This document shows positions 46,870 through 55,560 of a stretch of 64,000 nucleotides of DNA, piece after piece (within the stretch, counting starts at the first letter, position 1; every line of letters starts with the position of its first letter). The stretch is taken from assembly GCA_019704295.1 (NCBI GenBank), contig AP024596.1, positions 1,659,369 through 1,723,368 of the forward strand, in the 5' to 3' direction. The notes below the pieces were generated by a model, which was not told the origin of the DNA, made no database searches, and saw only the letters and a list, made by a program, of their open reading frames with translations. The translations under genes and the position numbers were made by a program. Source of the stretch: Sulfolobales archaeon HS-7. GTDB lineage: Archaea > Thermoproteota > Thermoprotei_A > Sulfolobales > Sulfolobaceae.

Positions 46870-47296
46870 ACGCGTTTCCCGCTGTGGTGTATATAGTAAC
46901 GTTATAGTTGTTCGTGGGTACCACTAAAGGTATTACTATCAAATACTCTTTGCCTGAAATGAGATTCCCGTAAGGTTCGAAATAGAGGAGAGGTTTTCCA
47001 CATGAGACGTTCTCTACCAGGTAAACCGAGGCCTGTACAGGTGTGAAATAACTTCCATAAGTTGCGTAAGCTATAACTAAGTTCCCAGGACCATAATTCA
47101 TAACATATACACATATGTCAGAGGAATTGTAATCGGCGTAAAGGACAGATAAGAGCTGAACATCTGGAGTTTGAGAAGATGTGGGGACTGAATTGAAGAA
47201 GAATCTTCCGTCTATTGATAGAAAAGCCCCCAGCAATATCAGGGTGATCACAAGAGACAGGAGGGCTGCAACAACGTCCGACAAACCCCTGTTCAT
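46844..47296 (-). CDS. Class III signal-peptide protein, pilin-like (third)
   Basis: A 150-residue protein with NRGLSDVVAALLSLVITLILL, a class III signal cut after RG, and a beta-rich exposed domain with two cysteines (DICVYV, VSCGKP). It starts with an ATGA-type overlap with the second pilin-like gene. Size and position suggest a minor pilin. Confidence 0.75.
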   Translation of the reverse strand: MNRGLSDVVAALLSLVITLILLGAFLSIDGRFFFNSVPTSSQTPDVQLLSVLYADYNSSDICVYVMNYGPGNLVIAYATYGSYFTPVQASVYLVENVSCGKPLLYFEPYGNLISGKEYLIVIPLVVPTNNYNVTIYTTAGNAYEVVPYSV

Positions 47297-47823
47297 GCTC
47301 CCACCTCAGACGCCGACGATTGTATAACAATTGACGTCGAGCCTAACGTACCAAATACCTTCACTATAGTTACGTTTCCAATAAGGAAAAATGGCAAAGA
47401 AACACCATTCAGCTGCTGATTTACAGAACAGAAAGTGTAAAGGAGCTGATGCTTACCAGGCGGGACGGGATATGGCAAATTCACTTCATAATTCTTTAAG
47501 AGGGAATAGTTACTAAATGTTGTATAATATGGACCTTTAGGCTGTATACTCCAATACCCTGAACCGGTTGGATTAGAGATCGTGATCTGATTTACTACAA
47601 AAGAATAATACCCATCGTTTTCTACACATAATTCAACCAAAGCTAAATTACCTCCGTTCACAAGAATTACTTTCGATGTAACTGTAACTTGAGGGGTAGA
47701 TTCTAGGTTGTTTATCCAACCCACCCCTATGTTATAAAGAACAGTCCAGGCTAAAAAAACAATTAAGATTAGGAGGAGAGAACCTACAATATTCGATAAT
47801 CCTCTCCCCCTTTTTACTACCAG
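47293..47823 (-). CDS. Class III signal-peptide protein, pilin-like (second), with non-standard start
   Basis: An ATG-less frame: an in-frame GTG gives residues GWINNLEST from 47724, but upstream the same frame continues to KRGRGLSNIVGSLLLILIVF, a class III signal nearly identical to the one in the first pilin (RGLSNIVGSLLLI). Neither ATG, GTG nor TTG precedes it; a CTG at 47823 after a GGGGGGA purine tract is the best start I see. The full protein is then about 176 residues. The exposed part shows FVVNQITISNPTGSGYW. Confidence 0.75.
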   Translation of the reverse strand: MVVKRGRGLSNIVGSLLLILIVFLAWTVLYNIGVGWINNLESTPQVTVTSKVILVNGGNLALVELCVENDGYYSFVVNQITISNPTGSGYWSIQPKGPYYTTFSNYSLLKNYEVNLPYPVPPGKHQLLYTFCSVNQQLNGVSLPFFLIGNVTIVKVFGTLGSTSIVIQSSASEVGA

Positions 47824-47835
47824 AGAGGTCCCCCC

Positions 47836-48399
47836 TTAGTCCTGTACGACTACGCTGTACTGGTTTATTATTGATTGGCTAGTGACGTTATCCTGCCCTA
47901 TTACTACGAACACAACAGTTTGCCCTACCGTCAGGGAGATTCCTGAAGACGATGGCATTAGCCCTTGAAACGTCACTGATTGTCCTGGTTCTACTAGTAA
48001 AGCGCCATCACTTAAGACCTCATATTCTCCGCCGGCTGGAGTTATGTAATTAGTTGTACTTCCTCCTCCATTTCCACCAGACGCAGATGCTTTCCATAAA
48101 GCGCTTTGTACACCATTAGCGCCAAGTGCTATTTCGCTTATGGCCAATGGGTCATTCCCGCTATCCGTAACAGTGACTGCAATAGATGCTCCATTTGCCT
48201 TATAATTACCTCCCGCTATTATTACAGAGGCGTCAGACACTGAAACTGAGGCATCATGACTATTAGATGCAAATAGTCCGAATACGAAGTGACCTATCAG
48301 TAGCGCCGCTACAATAGTTAACACTATTAATAATAACGAACCTACTATGTTGGATAGACCTCTTTTTACCTTTTTCCTAGAGTTTCGGGTTACATACAT
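47836..48399 (-). CDS. Major pilin-like protein, class III signal peptide (first)
   Basis: The 187-residue protein has KKVKRGLSNIVGSLLLIVLT, a class III signal with the cut after RG, followed by a hydrophobic helix and a Ser/Gly-rich exposed domain with many Val/Thr (VSDASVIIAGGNY). It is the first gene of the operon and so probably the major subunit. A TATA box is about 30 bases upstream. Confidence 0.85.
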   Translation of the reverse strand: MYVTRNSRKKVKRGLSNIVGSLLLIVLTIVAALLIGHFVFGLFASNSHDASVSVSDASVIIAGGNYKANGASIAVTVTDSGNDPLAISEIALGANGVQSALWKASASGGNGGGSTTNYITPAGGEYEVLSDGALLVEPGQSVTFQGLMPSSSGISLTVGQTVVFVVIGQDNVTSQSIINQYSVVVQD

Positions 48400-48429
48400 G
48401 TTTCTTCTGAAATAATCGTCCTGCTTCCT

Positions 48430-48440
48430 TTATAAAAAGA
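48430..48440 (-). promoter_or_regulatory. TATA box of the pilus operon
   Basis: Read on the minus strand, tttttataaag lies 31-41 bases before the ATG at 48399, as expected for a promoter with a short leader. Confidence 0.55.
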
Positions 48441-48657
48441 ACACTCCTGAACGAAAATAAAACTTAGAGCGGTCTTAGTTTCACATTGGTTCCACTCAGG
48501 TTCCATTTTTCCTTGCGGCTTAATTATCTTCAGATTATTAATGAAGAACTTACTCGCTACCTGTCAAAATTAATTCTCAGCATTTTCCTGAATTTCATTT
48601 GAATATCAAAGTTGTTAGTATAACGTAACTAGGATTTAAAACTCAATAATTGTTCCC

Positions 48658-48771
48658 TTGGGTGTTAATAAACCTCCTGAAACGCTGGAAAACTTGGATC
48701 ATAACGATATTATTAGACTCCTACATGACAAATTCCTCGCATATCAATTACTAGACTACGGTAAGTTTTAA
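48658..48771 (+). CDS. Possible small protein of 37 residues
   Basis: A TTG at 48658 opens GVNKPPETLENLDHNDIIRLL and HDKFLAYQLLDYGKF before a stop. The composition is protein-like and an AT-rich atttaaaac is about 20-26 bases upstream. It is short, has no family I know, and lies in the 669-base region between the pilus operon and the divergent regulator, so it could be chance. Confidence 0.25.
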   Translation: MGVNKPPETLENLDHNDIIRLLHDKFLAYQLLDYGKF

Positions 48772-49036
48772 CGGATACATTATTTCTAAGAGAAGATATT
48801 AACTCCGGATATTAACGTTTTAAGATTTGATTAACCTCTGTTACATAAACTTTTGAGCAATACTAATAATTAAAAAAGACCTTAATAAAAAAGGTCTAGT
48901 CCCGACCGAAAACAATGTTGTGTTAAGTAATATAGAAATTTTTCACTTCATTTTCTATATACTGATAAATGCTCACTAAAATATTACACTATTCTATATT
49001 ATTCTGTTTTTTACTATCAAGAAATAACTAGTGAAA

Positions 49037-49046
49037 AGCTTATAAC
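49037..49046 (+). promoter_or_regulatory. TATA-like box of the membrane regulator next to the pilus operon
   Basis: The sequence agcttataac lies 23-32 bases before the ATG at 49069. Confidence 0.5.
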
Positions 49047-49068
49047 AGACAAATAATGAAATTATGTT

Positions 49069-49554
49069 ATGGAATATACGGGGCAAATAGACGTAACAAC
49101 CCTTTTAGGAGACACAAATTTGATAAAATTCGTCCAGAACACGCATGATCTAATAAATCCCAATATTATACTCATGAAAGGGGGAGAGCATTTCGTAGTT
49201 CTCTTCATAGCTCCAAAGGTTAATATAATGATGTCGAGTTTGATTACCGCGTTTCTTCTGATTCTCGAATACCTGATAATAACTAAAATGGATTTCTTCA
49301 GAAATCGTTTTTTCAAATCTAAGAAATTAAATATACATCTTAACGATAGAGACCTTATAATATTACGAGTGTTATTAGATGGGACCGACCGTTTTTCCGA
49401 AATTGTTATGAGAACTGGATTGCCCAAATCAACAGTTTATAGGAGGCTACTAAGACTTATAGACCAAGGAGTAGTAGAGGAACAAAACGATATTTCTGGG
49501 AAGAAGTATAAAGTTAAAGATGAAAAAATTAGAAAATTAGTAAAGGGGTATTGA
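49069..49554 (+). CDS. Membrane-associated winged-helix regulator, probable pilus regulator
   Basis: The 161-residue protein has an N-terminal region of about 40 residues, a transmembrane helix (about 50-70, VNIMMSSLITAFLLILEYLI) and a C-terminal HTH: LNDRDLIILRVLLDG, then GLPKSTVYRRLLRLIDQGVV. The HTH is closely similar to that of the 253-residue regulator at 13461 (GLPKSTAYRRIKKL), but the long extracellular domain is absent. It is divergent from the pilus operon and the likely regulator of it. Confidence 0.75.
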   Translation: MEYTGQIDVTTLLGDTNLIKFVQNTHDLINPNIILMKGGEHFVVLFIAPKVNIMMSSLITAFLLILEYLIITKMDFFRNRFFKSKKLNIHLNDRDLIILRVLLDGTDRFSEIVMRTGLPKSTVYRRLLRLIDQGVVEEQNDISGKKYKVKDEKIRKLVKGY

Positions 49555-50279
49555 ATTTTCATTTTGTAGGTAAATTACCCCTTGCCCCTACCAGAAAATC
49601 AAAAGTAGTTTATCTATTTCGAATGTGATGTCAGAGGTAAAAACAATTTTTTATTGTAAAATAAACACATTTCTAAAGCTTAACTGTGGATTCTCGTACC
49701 TAATATGATTGTAAAAGAGATAATGAGAAAAAATCACAGAGGTAGATCTTCGATCTCTAGTTAGTTCTTGATATTACGAAATTCAACGGAGAAATGGCAG
49801 GAGATGCGTGTAGAACACTCATTTTCAATCGATTAGGAGATCCGTAAAGACAATAAGTAAACCAATGGCAGTTTATGTGAGGAACTAAGCAGGGAATGAT
49901 CAGAAGATGACGAGGAGACTCAACGTGAAGGGAGATCTCGGCTAGAATATAAGCATGGAGTTAACACGTCGATAAAGGGAAATAGACCGTTACTGTGGTA
50001 GCAGATTGTGAGAGGTATAAAGGGATTCTTCCCGCAAAGACATATTAAAGCCTGGATTAGGTCTAAATATACCAGGAATCTCTGAGGCCGAGATTATTAA
50101 CGAGATCCCAGCAAGTTCGATACGCGTCATGACTACCTTCAGAACTTGTAAAACTTCGTCCTCTAACCACTCTCTTAGTCATACTACAGGTGAGGCTTTG
50201 ACGCAGGGATAGAGGATAGCCTAGCTAACTTCAATTTAGACAACCGCAAAAATATATTGTTCAACCAAGATATTAGCGT
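49555..50279. other. Intergenic region with possible gene relic
   Basis: The 725 bases contain no intact gene. A frame open at 50021-50212 without a start reads KPGLGLNIPGISEAEIINEI and ASSIRVMTTF, which looks like protein but has no start or family. A small palindrome (agatcttcgatct) occurs near 49744. I see no promoter for an additional RNA. Confidence 0.4.
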
Positions 50280-50720
50280 ATGTTAAGGGAATCGTCAGAC
50301 GTTTTACTCGATTTGTGTTCAATGATTGTAAAATGGTTCGGAAATGAAGTAAAGGGAATTGTGGTGAATTTAAAAAGTAGCAAAATAGTCGTCTTAATTG
50401 TTCTGGATGGTATAGATAGGATCTCTTTAGTTGCGCGAGGGGAAATATCCTCTTTCTTTTTAAAGAAAATAATGAGAAGTGAAAATTTTATTAAGTTCGT
50501 CTCAAAAACGGGACATGAACCGGATTTAACCCTTCTCTTCCTTACTGAGGAGGAACTGAGTTTTCATATACCCGGTATTGTTGAAATCTTAAGAGGGAGT
50601 TACGTTTTATTCGGAACGGACAAAATAAAAAAGGAGGTGAAATTTTCAAACGAGTTACCTTCATCAGGCAGGGCAGTTTTCTTCGGCAAGTTAAAAAAAG
50701 GGGAGGTAATTGACATTTGA
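50280..50720 (+). CDS. MNT-family protein without the catalytic loop (degenerate nucleotidyltransferase)
   Basis: The 146-residue protein aligns with the MNT protein at 6165 in its second half (EEELSFHIPGIVEILRGSYVLFGTD against EEAVRFSPLYMDMTEDAIILYDKD) and ends KKGEVIDI, like FGEVINF there. In the first half the GSxxRG...DxD motif is replaced by VVNLKSSKIVVLIVLDGIDR, so the catalytic residues are gone. It is coupled (ATGA overlap) to a HEPN-like gene. Probably a repurposed or decaying antitoxin-like protein. Confidence 0.6.
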   Translation: MLRESSDVLLDLCSMIVKWFGNEVKGIVVNLKSSKIVVLIVLDGIDRISLVARGEISSFFLKKIMRSENFIKFVSKTGHEPDLTLLFLTEEELSFHIPGIVEILRGSYVLFGTDKIKKEVKFSNELPSSGRAVFFGKLKKGEVIDI

Positions 50721-51133
50721 ATAACAGCTCCACTGCTTCTGAATTCATTCTCCGCTCAGTTCGTCTTATGAAATGCGCTGAAAGCGCGTATGAAGAGGGC
50801 GACATCTCTGCATCTGTGATCCTGCTATATTCCGCAGCTTCTTACGGTATTAGAGCAATACTTATTTTACATGGTATATACACAAGGGAAGAGCCGATGA
50901 GCTATTTGAACTTAATCCCGTGGGACACAATTTTAGATGAAAGGGAAATGATCGAAATACTCTCCACAATAATAGAGATTAAACAAAAGGGAGAAATTGC
51001 AACGGTTATTGAGGAATCCTCGCTAAAATATCCCAGTTTATTAATAAGGAATGTAGAAGCTAAGGATTTAATGGAAAAGGGGGAGAAATTGATACAAACC
51101 TTACAGAGGTACTTCGATGAGTTTCATAATTGA
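50717..51133 (+). CDS. HEPN-like helical protein paired with the degenerate MNT
   Basis: The 138-residue protein has the helical HEPN pattern: ASEFILRSVRLMKCAESAYEEG, then YSAASYGIRAILILHGI, and a long C-terminal helix. No RxxxxH motif is clear. Its position, ATGA coupling and pattern mirror the MNT-HEPN pair at 6165-7102. Confidence 0.6.
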   Translation: MNNSSTASEFILRSVRLMKCAESAYEEGDISASVILLYSAASYGIRAILILHGIYTREEPMSYLNLIPWDTILDEREMIEILSTIIEIKQKGEIATVIEESSLKYPSLLIRNVEAKDLMEKGEKLIQTLQRYFDEFHN

Positions 51134-51317
51134 CCTTGACGAGAGCGCTTGTAATAGTTCCGTAAAGGACATCGTTTCATACGCTGAAGTTTTCCAGGAC
51201 ATAACCTTCTCCACATCTAATCAAGAACTTCTCCTCGCATTAGAGAAGAAGTTCGAATTGAAAATAGTGAGAAGAGAGGGGGAGAAAATATATTTCAAGA
51301 TAGTTTATCTTGGTTAG
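51117..51317 (+). CDS. Small unknown protein, coupled to the HEPN-like gene
   Basis: The 66-residue protein begins MSFIIDLDESACNSSVKDIV and overlaps the end of the HEPN-like gene by 17 bases, so it is in the same transcript. It has a mixed strand-helix pattern without a motif I know. Confidence 0.55.
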   Translation: MSFIIDLDESACNSSVKDIVSYAEVFQDITFSTSNQELLLALEKKFELKIVRREGEKIYFKIVYLG

Positions 51318-51343
51318 CATATTACCAACAACTAAGGGAGTAC

Positions 51344-51922
51344 TTGCGATATTCGGAAGTTGACGATTATCGTTCAGCGACTTTACTAAACCTGATCATC
51401 GTTAAGGACTATGAGGAATTGTTACCCCCAATAATTAAGGGAAAGATCGTGGCTATTGTGGGCGCAGGACCGTCTCTGTCTAAAGTAAAGGAGATCGATG
51501 CGGAAGTCGTTATATCGGCCGATGGAGCTACTAACTACCTAGTTGAAATTGGAATAACGCCGGATATAGTAGTAACTGACCTCGACGGTATTTCCACCTA
51601 TCCTCCTTCTATTTACGTAGTTCATGCGCATGGTGATAACTACTCCCTTTTGTGGAAAGTTAAGCACATGAGAAAAGTGATAGGAACATGTCAGGTCAGA
51701 CCTTTCGGAAAGCTTCACCTTTATGGGGGATTTACAGATGGGGATAGAGCTTACGTTATCGCAAGGAAATTTGGTGCGAATTCAATAAAGTTCTTCGGAT
51801 GGGATCTTGAGTCAGACTTGACCGGAAAATACTCTAAGCCCTACTTGCTATCGGATACTCTAAACACAAAGCAAAAAAGCATTAAGCTAAGAGTTGCTTC
51901 TACTATTCTTAGCGTTTTTTAA
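51344..51922 (+). CDS. mptE: MptE-like 6-hydroxymethyl-7,8-dihydropterin pyrophosphokinase (DUF115)
   Basis: The 192-residue protein has the DUF115/MptE motifs [38 protein letters not shown] and [13 protein letters not shown]. It makes the pyrophosphate ester used in archaeal folate- or methanopterin-type cofactor synthesis. A TTG at 51344 is used as the start, but the frame stays open upstream and reads [15 protein letters not shown], which looks like the true family N terminus without a standard start codon. The 3' end overlaps the convergent AAA gene by 36 bases. Confidence 0.85.
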   Translation: MRYSEVDDYRSATLLNLIIVKDYEELLPPIIKGKIVAIVGAGPSLSKVKEIDAEVVISADGATNYLVEIGITPDIVVTDLDGISTYPPSIYVVHAHGDNYSLLWKVKHMRKVIGTCQVRPFGKLHLYGGFTDGDRAYVIARKFGANSIKFFGWDLESDLTGKYSKPYLLSDTLNTKQKSIKLRVASTILSVF

Positions 51923-53686
51923 CCTTTTCTTTATGGAGGGCTTTATCTTATTTATTGCCTCGATCAAATCCTCCTGGGTCAGATTTCTGGAGGAATTCCC
52001 CTTTATTCTCTCCTTTAAGACCTTTATCTTAGCCTCTCTTGTAATAGCGGCAATATCTGCCCCAGAATATCCCTCAGTCATCTCCGCAAGTGTCCTACAG
52101 TCCACAGACTTACAAACGTCGATACCTAGGTACTTACTAAAGATATCATCTCTCTCAAACGAATTAGGCAGGGGCATATGTATGATCTTATCAAATCTTC
52201 CGGGTCTGAGTAAAGCCGTGTCCACCATCCGTATTCTGTTCGTAGTGGCTACTACTACTACGTCCGTTAGAGACCTTATACCGTCCATTTCAGTTAGGAT
52301 CTGATTAACTATTTTAGAGGCGCTGCTCTCTTTATTTCGTCTAGAAGCTATAGCGTCTATCTCATCAAGTAATACGATAGACGGCTTGTTCTCTCTTGCC
52401 CTGTTAAACACTTCCTTTATTACCGAAATAGCGCCTTCGTATCCCTTATACATAACCTCCGCACCGCTCAGCGGAATTAACTTTACGTTAAGAGTCCTCG
52501 CCAGAGCTTTAGCCATCATGGTTTTTCCCACGCCAGGTGGACCGTAAAGCAGTATTCCCCTAACGGGTGAGATCTTCATCTCTTCCATCATTTTGGAGTA
52601 TTTGAGCTGCATTTCAAGTATCTCAAGAAGTTCCTCCTTTACCTGCTGATAACCTCCAATATCGTCTATAGTTATTTCGCTCTTATCCTCCATCTGTTCT
52701 TGCTTTCCTCTCCTTTCGTAGTCTAATCTGAACTTCTCGTAATCTTCTACCATGGAAAGCGAAATACTGGGCTTATAGTTCTTTATAATACTCTGGAAAT
52801 CGCTCATTGTAATTTTTCTCTCCACCCCCTTTTCGAGGCTTTCGGATGCCACTTTCCTGGCAACCTCCTGACATATATTAGCTAGGTCTGCACCACTGTA
52901 CCTTTCCGTGATTTCCGCCAACGTATCAAAGCTTACGTCTTCCGCCAATGGCATACCGCTACAGTGAACCTTAAGTATATCCCTCCTAGCCGATTTAGAA
53001 GGGGGACCGAGATATATGAGCTTGTCGAACCTTCCAGCTCTTAAAAGCGCCTTATCAAGGAGTTGTGGTACGTTTGTAGAGCCTACTATTATGACTCCCT
53101 CCTCGCTCTCCATACCATCTATTTCTGACAACATTAACGAAAGAAGTCTAGGCGTTACGGAATCTCCGGTATGGTTCTCCCTTTTAGTCCCTATTGTATC
53201 GATTTCATCAAAGAAAAGTATACAAGGCGCATTCTTTCTGGCAGTGGAGAATAATTCCCTTAACCTTGACTCGCTCTCGCCATACCATTTACTCATTATT
53301 TCGCTAACGTTAACGTAAACGAAGTTCAGCTTTGCACTGTTTGCCATCGCTCTCATCATTAAGGTTTTACCGCATCCTGGAGGGCCGAAGAGTAATATAC
53401 CCTTTGGGAGCCTTAAACTGTATTTTTTCGCCACGTCTTTATACTTAAGCGGTATCTCTATGTATTCCTTTATCTCCTTTTTTACATCGTCGTAACCCCC
53501 AATTAGATCCCATGTTATATTTTCGCTTTTGCTTTGAATCATGGGCTTCTGTACTTTTTTCTGTACGTTTTGGGGTTTGGGATTCATGAAAGCTCGCTTT
53601 GACCAACTCTTAGTTATTACGTAAAACAGCACTGAGAACACTAATGCTGAAACCGCCAACTCAATTGCTAATGATAACGAACCCAA
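51887..53686 (-). CDS. Membrane-anchored tandem AAA+ ATPase (Cdc48/VAT-like, no N domain)
   Basis: The 599 residues contain an N-terminal transmembrane helix (about 8-27, [16 protein letters not shown]) and two AAA modules. The first has Walker A GPPGCGKT (101-108) and Walker B ILFFDEID; the second has GPPGVGKT (382-389) and IVLLDEID. Both have Arg fingers ([16 protein letters not shown]). Canonical Cdc48/VAT has an N domain for substrates; here a membrane anchor replaces it, suggesting membrane-protein extraction or quality control. Confidence 0.92.
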   Translation of the reverse strand: MGSLSLAIELAVSALVFSVLFYVITKSWSKRAFMNPKPQNVQKKVQKPMIQSKSENITWDLIGGYDDVKKEIKEYIEIPLKYKDVAKKYSLRLPKGILLFGPPGCGKTLMMRAMANSAKLNFVYVNVSEIMSKWYGESESRLRELFSTARKNAPCILFFDEIDTIGTKRENHTGDSVTPRLLSLMLSEIDGMESEEGVIIVGSTNVPQLLDKALLRAGRFDKLIYLGPPSKSARRDILKVHCSGMPLAEDVSFDTLAEITERYSGADLANICQEVARKVASESLEKGVERKITMSDFQSIIKNYKPSISLSMVEDYEKFRLDYERRGKQEQMEDKSEITIDDIGGYQQVKEELLEILEMQLKYSKMMEEMKISPVRGILLYGPPGVGKTMMAKALARTLNVKLIPLSGAEVMYKGYEGAISVIKEVFNRARENKPSIVLLDEIDAIASRRNKESSASKIVNQILTEMDGIRSLTDVVVVATTNRIRMVDTALLRPGRFDKIIHMPLPNSFERDDIFSKYLGIDVCKSVDCRTLAEMTEGYSGADIAAITREAKIKVLKERIKGNSSRNLTQEDLIEAINKIKPSIKKRLKNAKNSRSNS

Positions 53687-54471
53687 CTTACTCTAACATA
53701 ATATTAAGCATAAGGGTTTAAATATGATATTCAAGCTTTTCTACGTAATTGTACATGGTTATAGCCTGTATCGCAAACCAGTAAGGATCTTGGAGGTTGT
53801 GATATTTCCTAAAAGAGTAACCATATTGATTACTCATTCGTCACGCTTTGACAGTTTTTATATCACGAGTCACGCTGCAAAAACTCTCATCATTTCATAG
53901 AAAACTTTCTAAGATAAGGGAGTATTATTTGATTGAGATGATGTGTTAATGGTGACGGAACTGAGACATGATGTGTCGTTGCCGGGCTGAAATCGTCCTT
54001 CTAAGTTCTCGAAGAATAGATTTTATCCTATAAGTTATCCTCATGAGTTCTAGAGTAAAATCTGGCTAAATCGCCAAAGATCCCACTGATCGTTATATCG
54101 AGAAGAGGTAAGGGCCTTCACCTAGGGTATTCATAATACTCAATACTTTAGAGCGTGAGTATGAATGAATTCTTCAATGGTGTCCCTTAGACACGATAAT
54201 ATTAAAGGACACAAAGGAAGATATTTTGATCTTCGGAATCCGTATAAACAAGGACAACTATTTCCAATCTCATACTCAAGTATACCACTCATGATCAGGG
54301 GTTAAAATGAAAATACGACCTTACTCAAGCGTCATACCCATTCAGAAAATAATAGCGTGAGAATTATACTTACTACCTTGAACGATTCAATAATCATGTG
54401 ATAGAAACTGAAAGCTTAATCTCAAAGTTTTCAACCATTAACCTTTTACATCCGTTTTTCCTACTAATAAC
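53687..54471. other. Long intergenic region holding a candidate C/D box sRNA
   Basis: The 785 bases contain no open frame I can support. The 64-base candidate C/D box RNA at 53931-53994 lies inside; the remainder is AT-rich with short stop-broken frames. Confidence 0.5.
53931..53994 (+). ncRNA. Candidate C/D box guide sRNA
   Basis: Four boxes are in order: C-like ATGATGT (53938-53944), D' CTGA (53961-53964), C' ATGATGT (53968-53974) three bases later, and D CTGA (53987-53990). The guides are 16 bases (gttaatggtgacggaa) and 12 bases (gtcgttgccggg); 12 bases is the archaeal norm. GATT (53931-53934) and AATC (53991-53994) can form a 4-pair terminal stem. Such RNAs direct 2'-O-methylation; the target is not determined. 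Both C boxes differ from RTGATGA at the last base. Confidence 0.5.
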
Positions 54472-55560
54472 ATGGATTTAGAACCCTCCTATAACGGTAG
54501 AAGTTTACTCAATTTGGGTTGCACTCTTGCCCATCATCTTTCTGTTGAACTTCAATGTGAGGAACTGCCAATTAACTTGAAAAGAAAAGTAATTCTTTTT
54601 CTTATAGACGGATTGGGTATTTCGCAGCTTAAAGCGGCATCGGCAATAAATGAAAAAGTCCAGACCATAACTTCCGTGTTTCCCTCTACCACAGCAACGG
54701 CGCTAACCACACTTTTTACTGCTCAGATGGTCGGAGACCATAAAGTCCTCGGATATAACGTTTACGTAAAGGAATTAGGGGGAGTAGTAAATACGTTGAA
54801 ATACACTCACGTCTTGACGAGGGGACATGACGCCTTTAGACACTTGAGGGATTTCGCATCCCTGTTTAACGTAAAGAGTTTCTTGAAAGTAGCTGAAAAG
54901 TCGGGGAAAAAGATAGGTGTAGTAACTCCTGTCGAGATAGCCGATACTGCTTTTTCTAACGCGATATACGGGGAGCCTGAATATCATAAGTATTCCACGC
55001 TATGGGACGCTTTATATAACGTAAGGAAAGGTATTGATGCCGATCTTCTGGTTGTTTATATACCATATGTCGATAAGATGTCACACCAATACGGTCCTTA
55101 CTCCGAACCGGCACTTGCTGCATTAAGGGAGGTGTTTTTCAACGTCTATCAATTGGCTTCTAGGCTCTCTGACCGAGATGTCATAATAACAGCAGATCAC
55201 GGTCACGTAGATACCAGTAAAACTATTTTCCTTGATTTAGATACGGAGCTCTTGTCACGACTCGACATGCCTCCATATGGTGATCCGCGCGCAGTGATGT
55301 TCTCTACAAGATATGAATTAACTCCTTACCTATACGAAAAATATCCTTATTTAAAACTGATGAGCGATGATGAACTCATCTCATCAGGTCTTATGAAACC
55401 TGCAAAGGGTTGGATGCCAGATTACATAGGTATTCCTAGTGATAGTTCTGCGTACATTTACAGATATAAGGGGGATGCGGATAAAGTAACACTAATAGGC
55501 AATCACGGCGGATTATCGAAAGAGGAGATGGAAATTCCATTGGTGGTAATAAATGGTTGA
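54472..55560 (+). CDS. Alkaline-phosphatase-superfamily phosphodiesterase/phosphatase
   Basis: The 362-residue protein belongs to the type I phosphodiesterase/nucleotide pyrophosphatase family: FLIDGLGISQL, FPSTTATALTTLFT (the nucleophile Thr/Ser region), YVDKMSHQYGP and ITADHGHVDTS. The metal ligands are seen: Asp in FLIDG, Asp-His in ADHGH. It hydrolyses phosphodiester or phosphomonoester bonds; the substrate is unknown. It overlaps the phosphoribosyltransferase by eight bases, an operon arrangement. Confidence 0.85.
   Translation: MDLEPSYNGRSLLNLGCTLAHHLSVELQCEELPINLKRKVILFLIDGLGISQLKAASAINEKVQTITSVFPSTTATALTTLFTAQMVGDHKVLGYNVYVKELGGVVNTLKYTHVLTRGHDAFRHLRDFASLFNVKSFLKVAEKSGKKIGVVTPVEIADTAFSNAIYGEPEYHKYSTLWDALYNVRKGIDADLLVVYIPYVDKMSHQYGPYSEPALAALREVFFNVYQLASRLSDRDVIITADHGHVDTSKTIFLDLDTELLSRLDMPPYGDPRAVMFSTRYELTPYLYEKYPYLKLMSDDELISSGLMKPAKGWMPDYIGIPSDSSAYIYRYKGDADKVTLIGNHGGLSKEEMEIPLVVING

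Noticed and set aside
42667..48399. Archaellum (arl) operon
   Set aside because: The ATPase and platform are of the same superfamily, but the ArlH, ArlX, ArlG and ArlF genes are not seen; a pilus-type system fits better.
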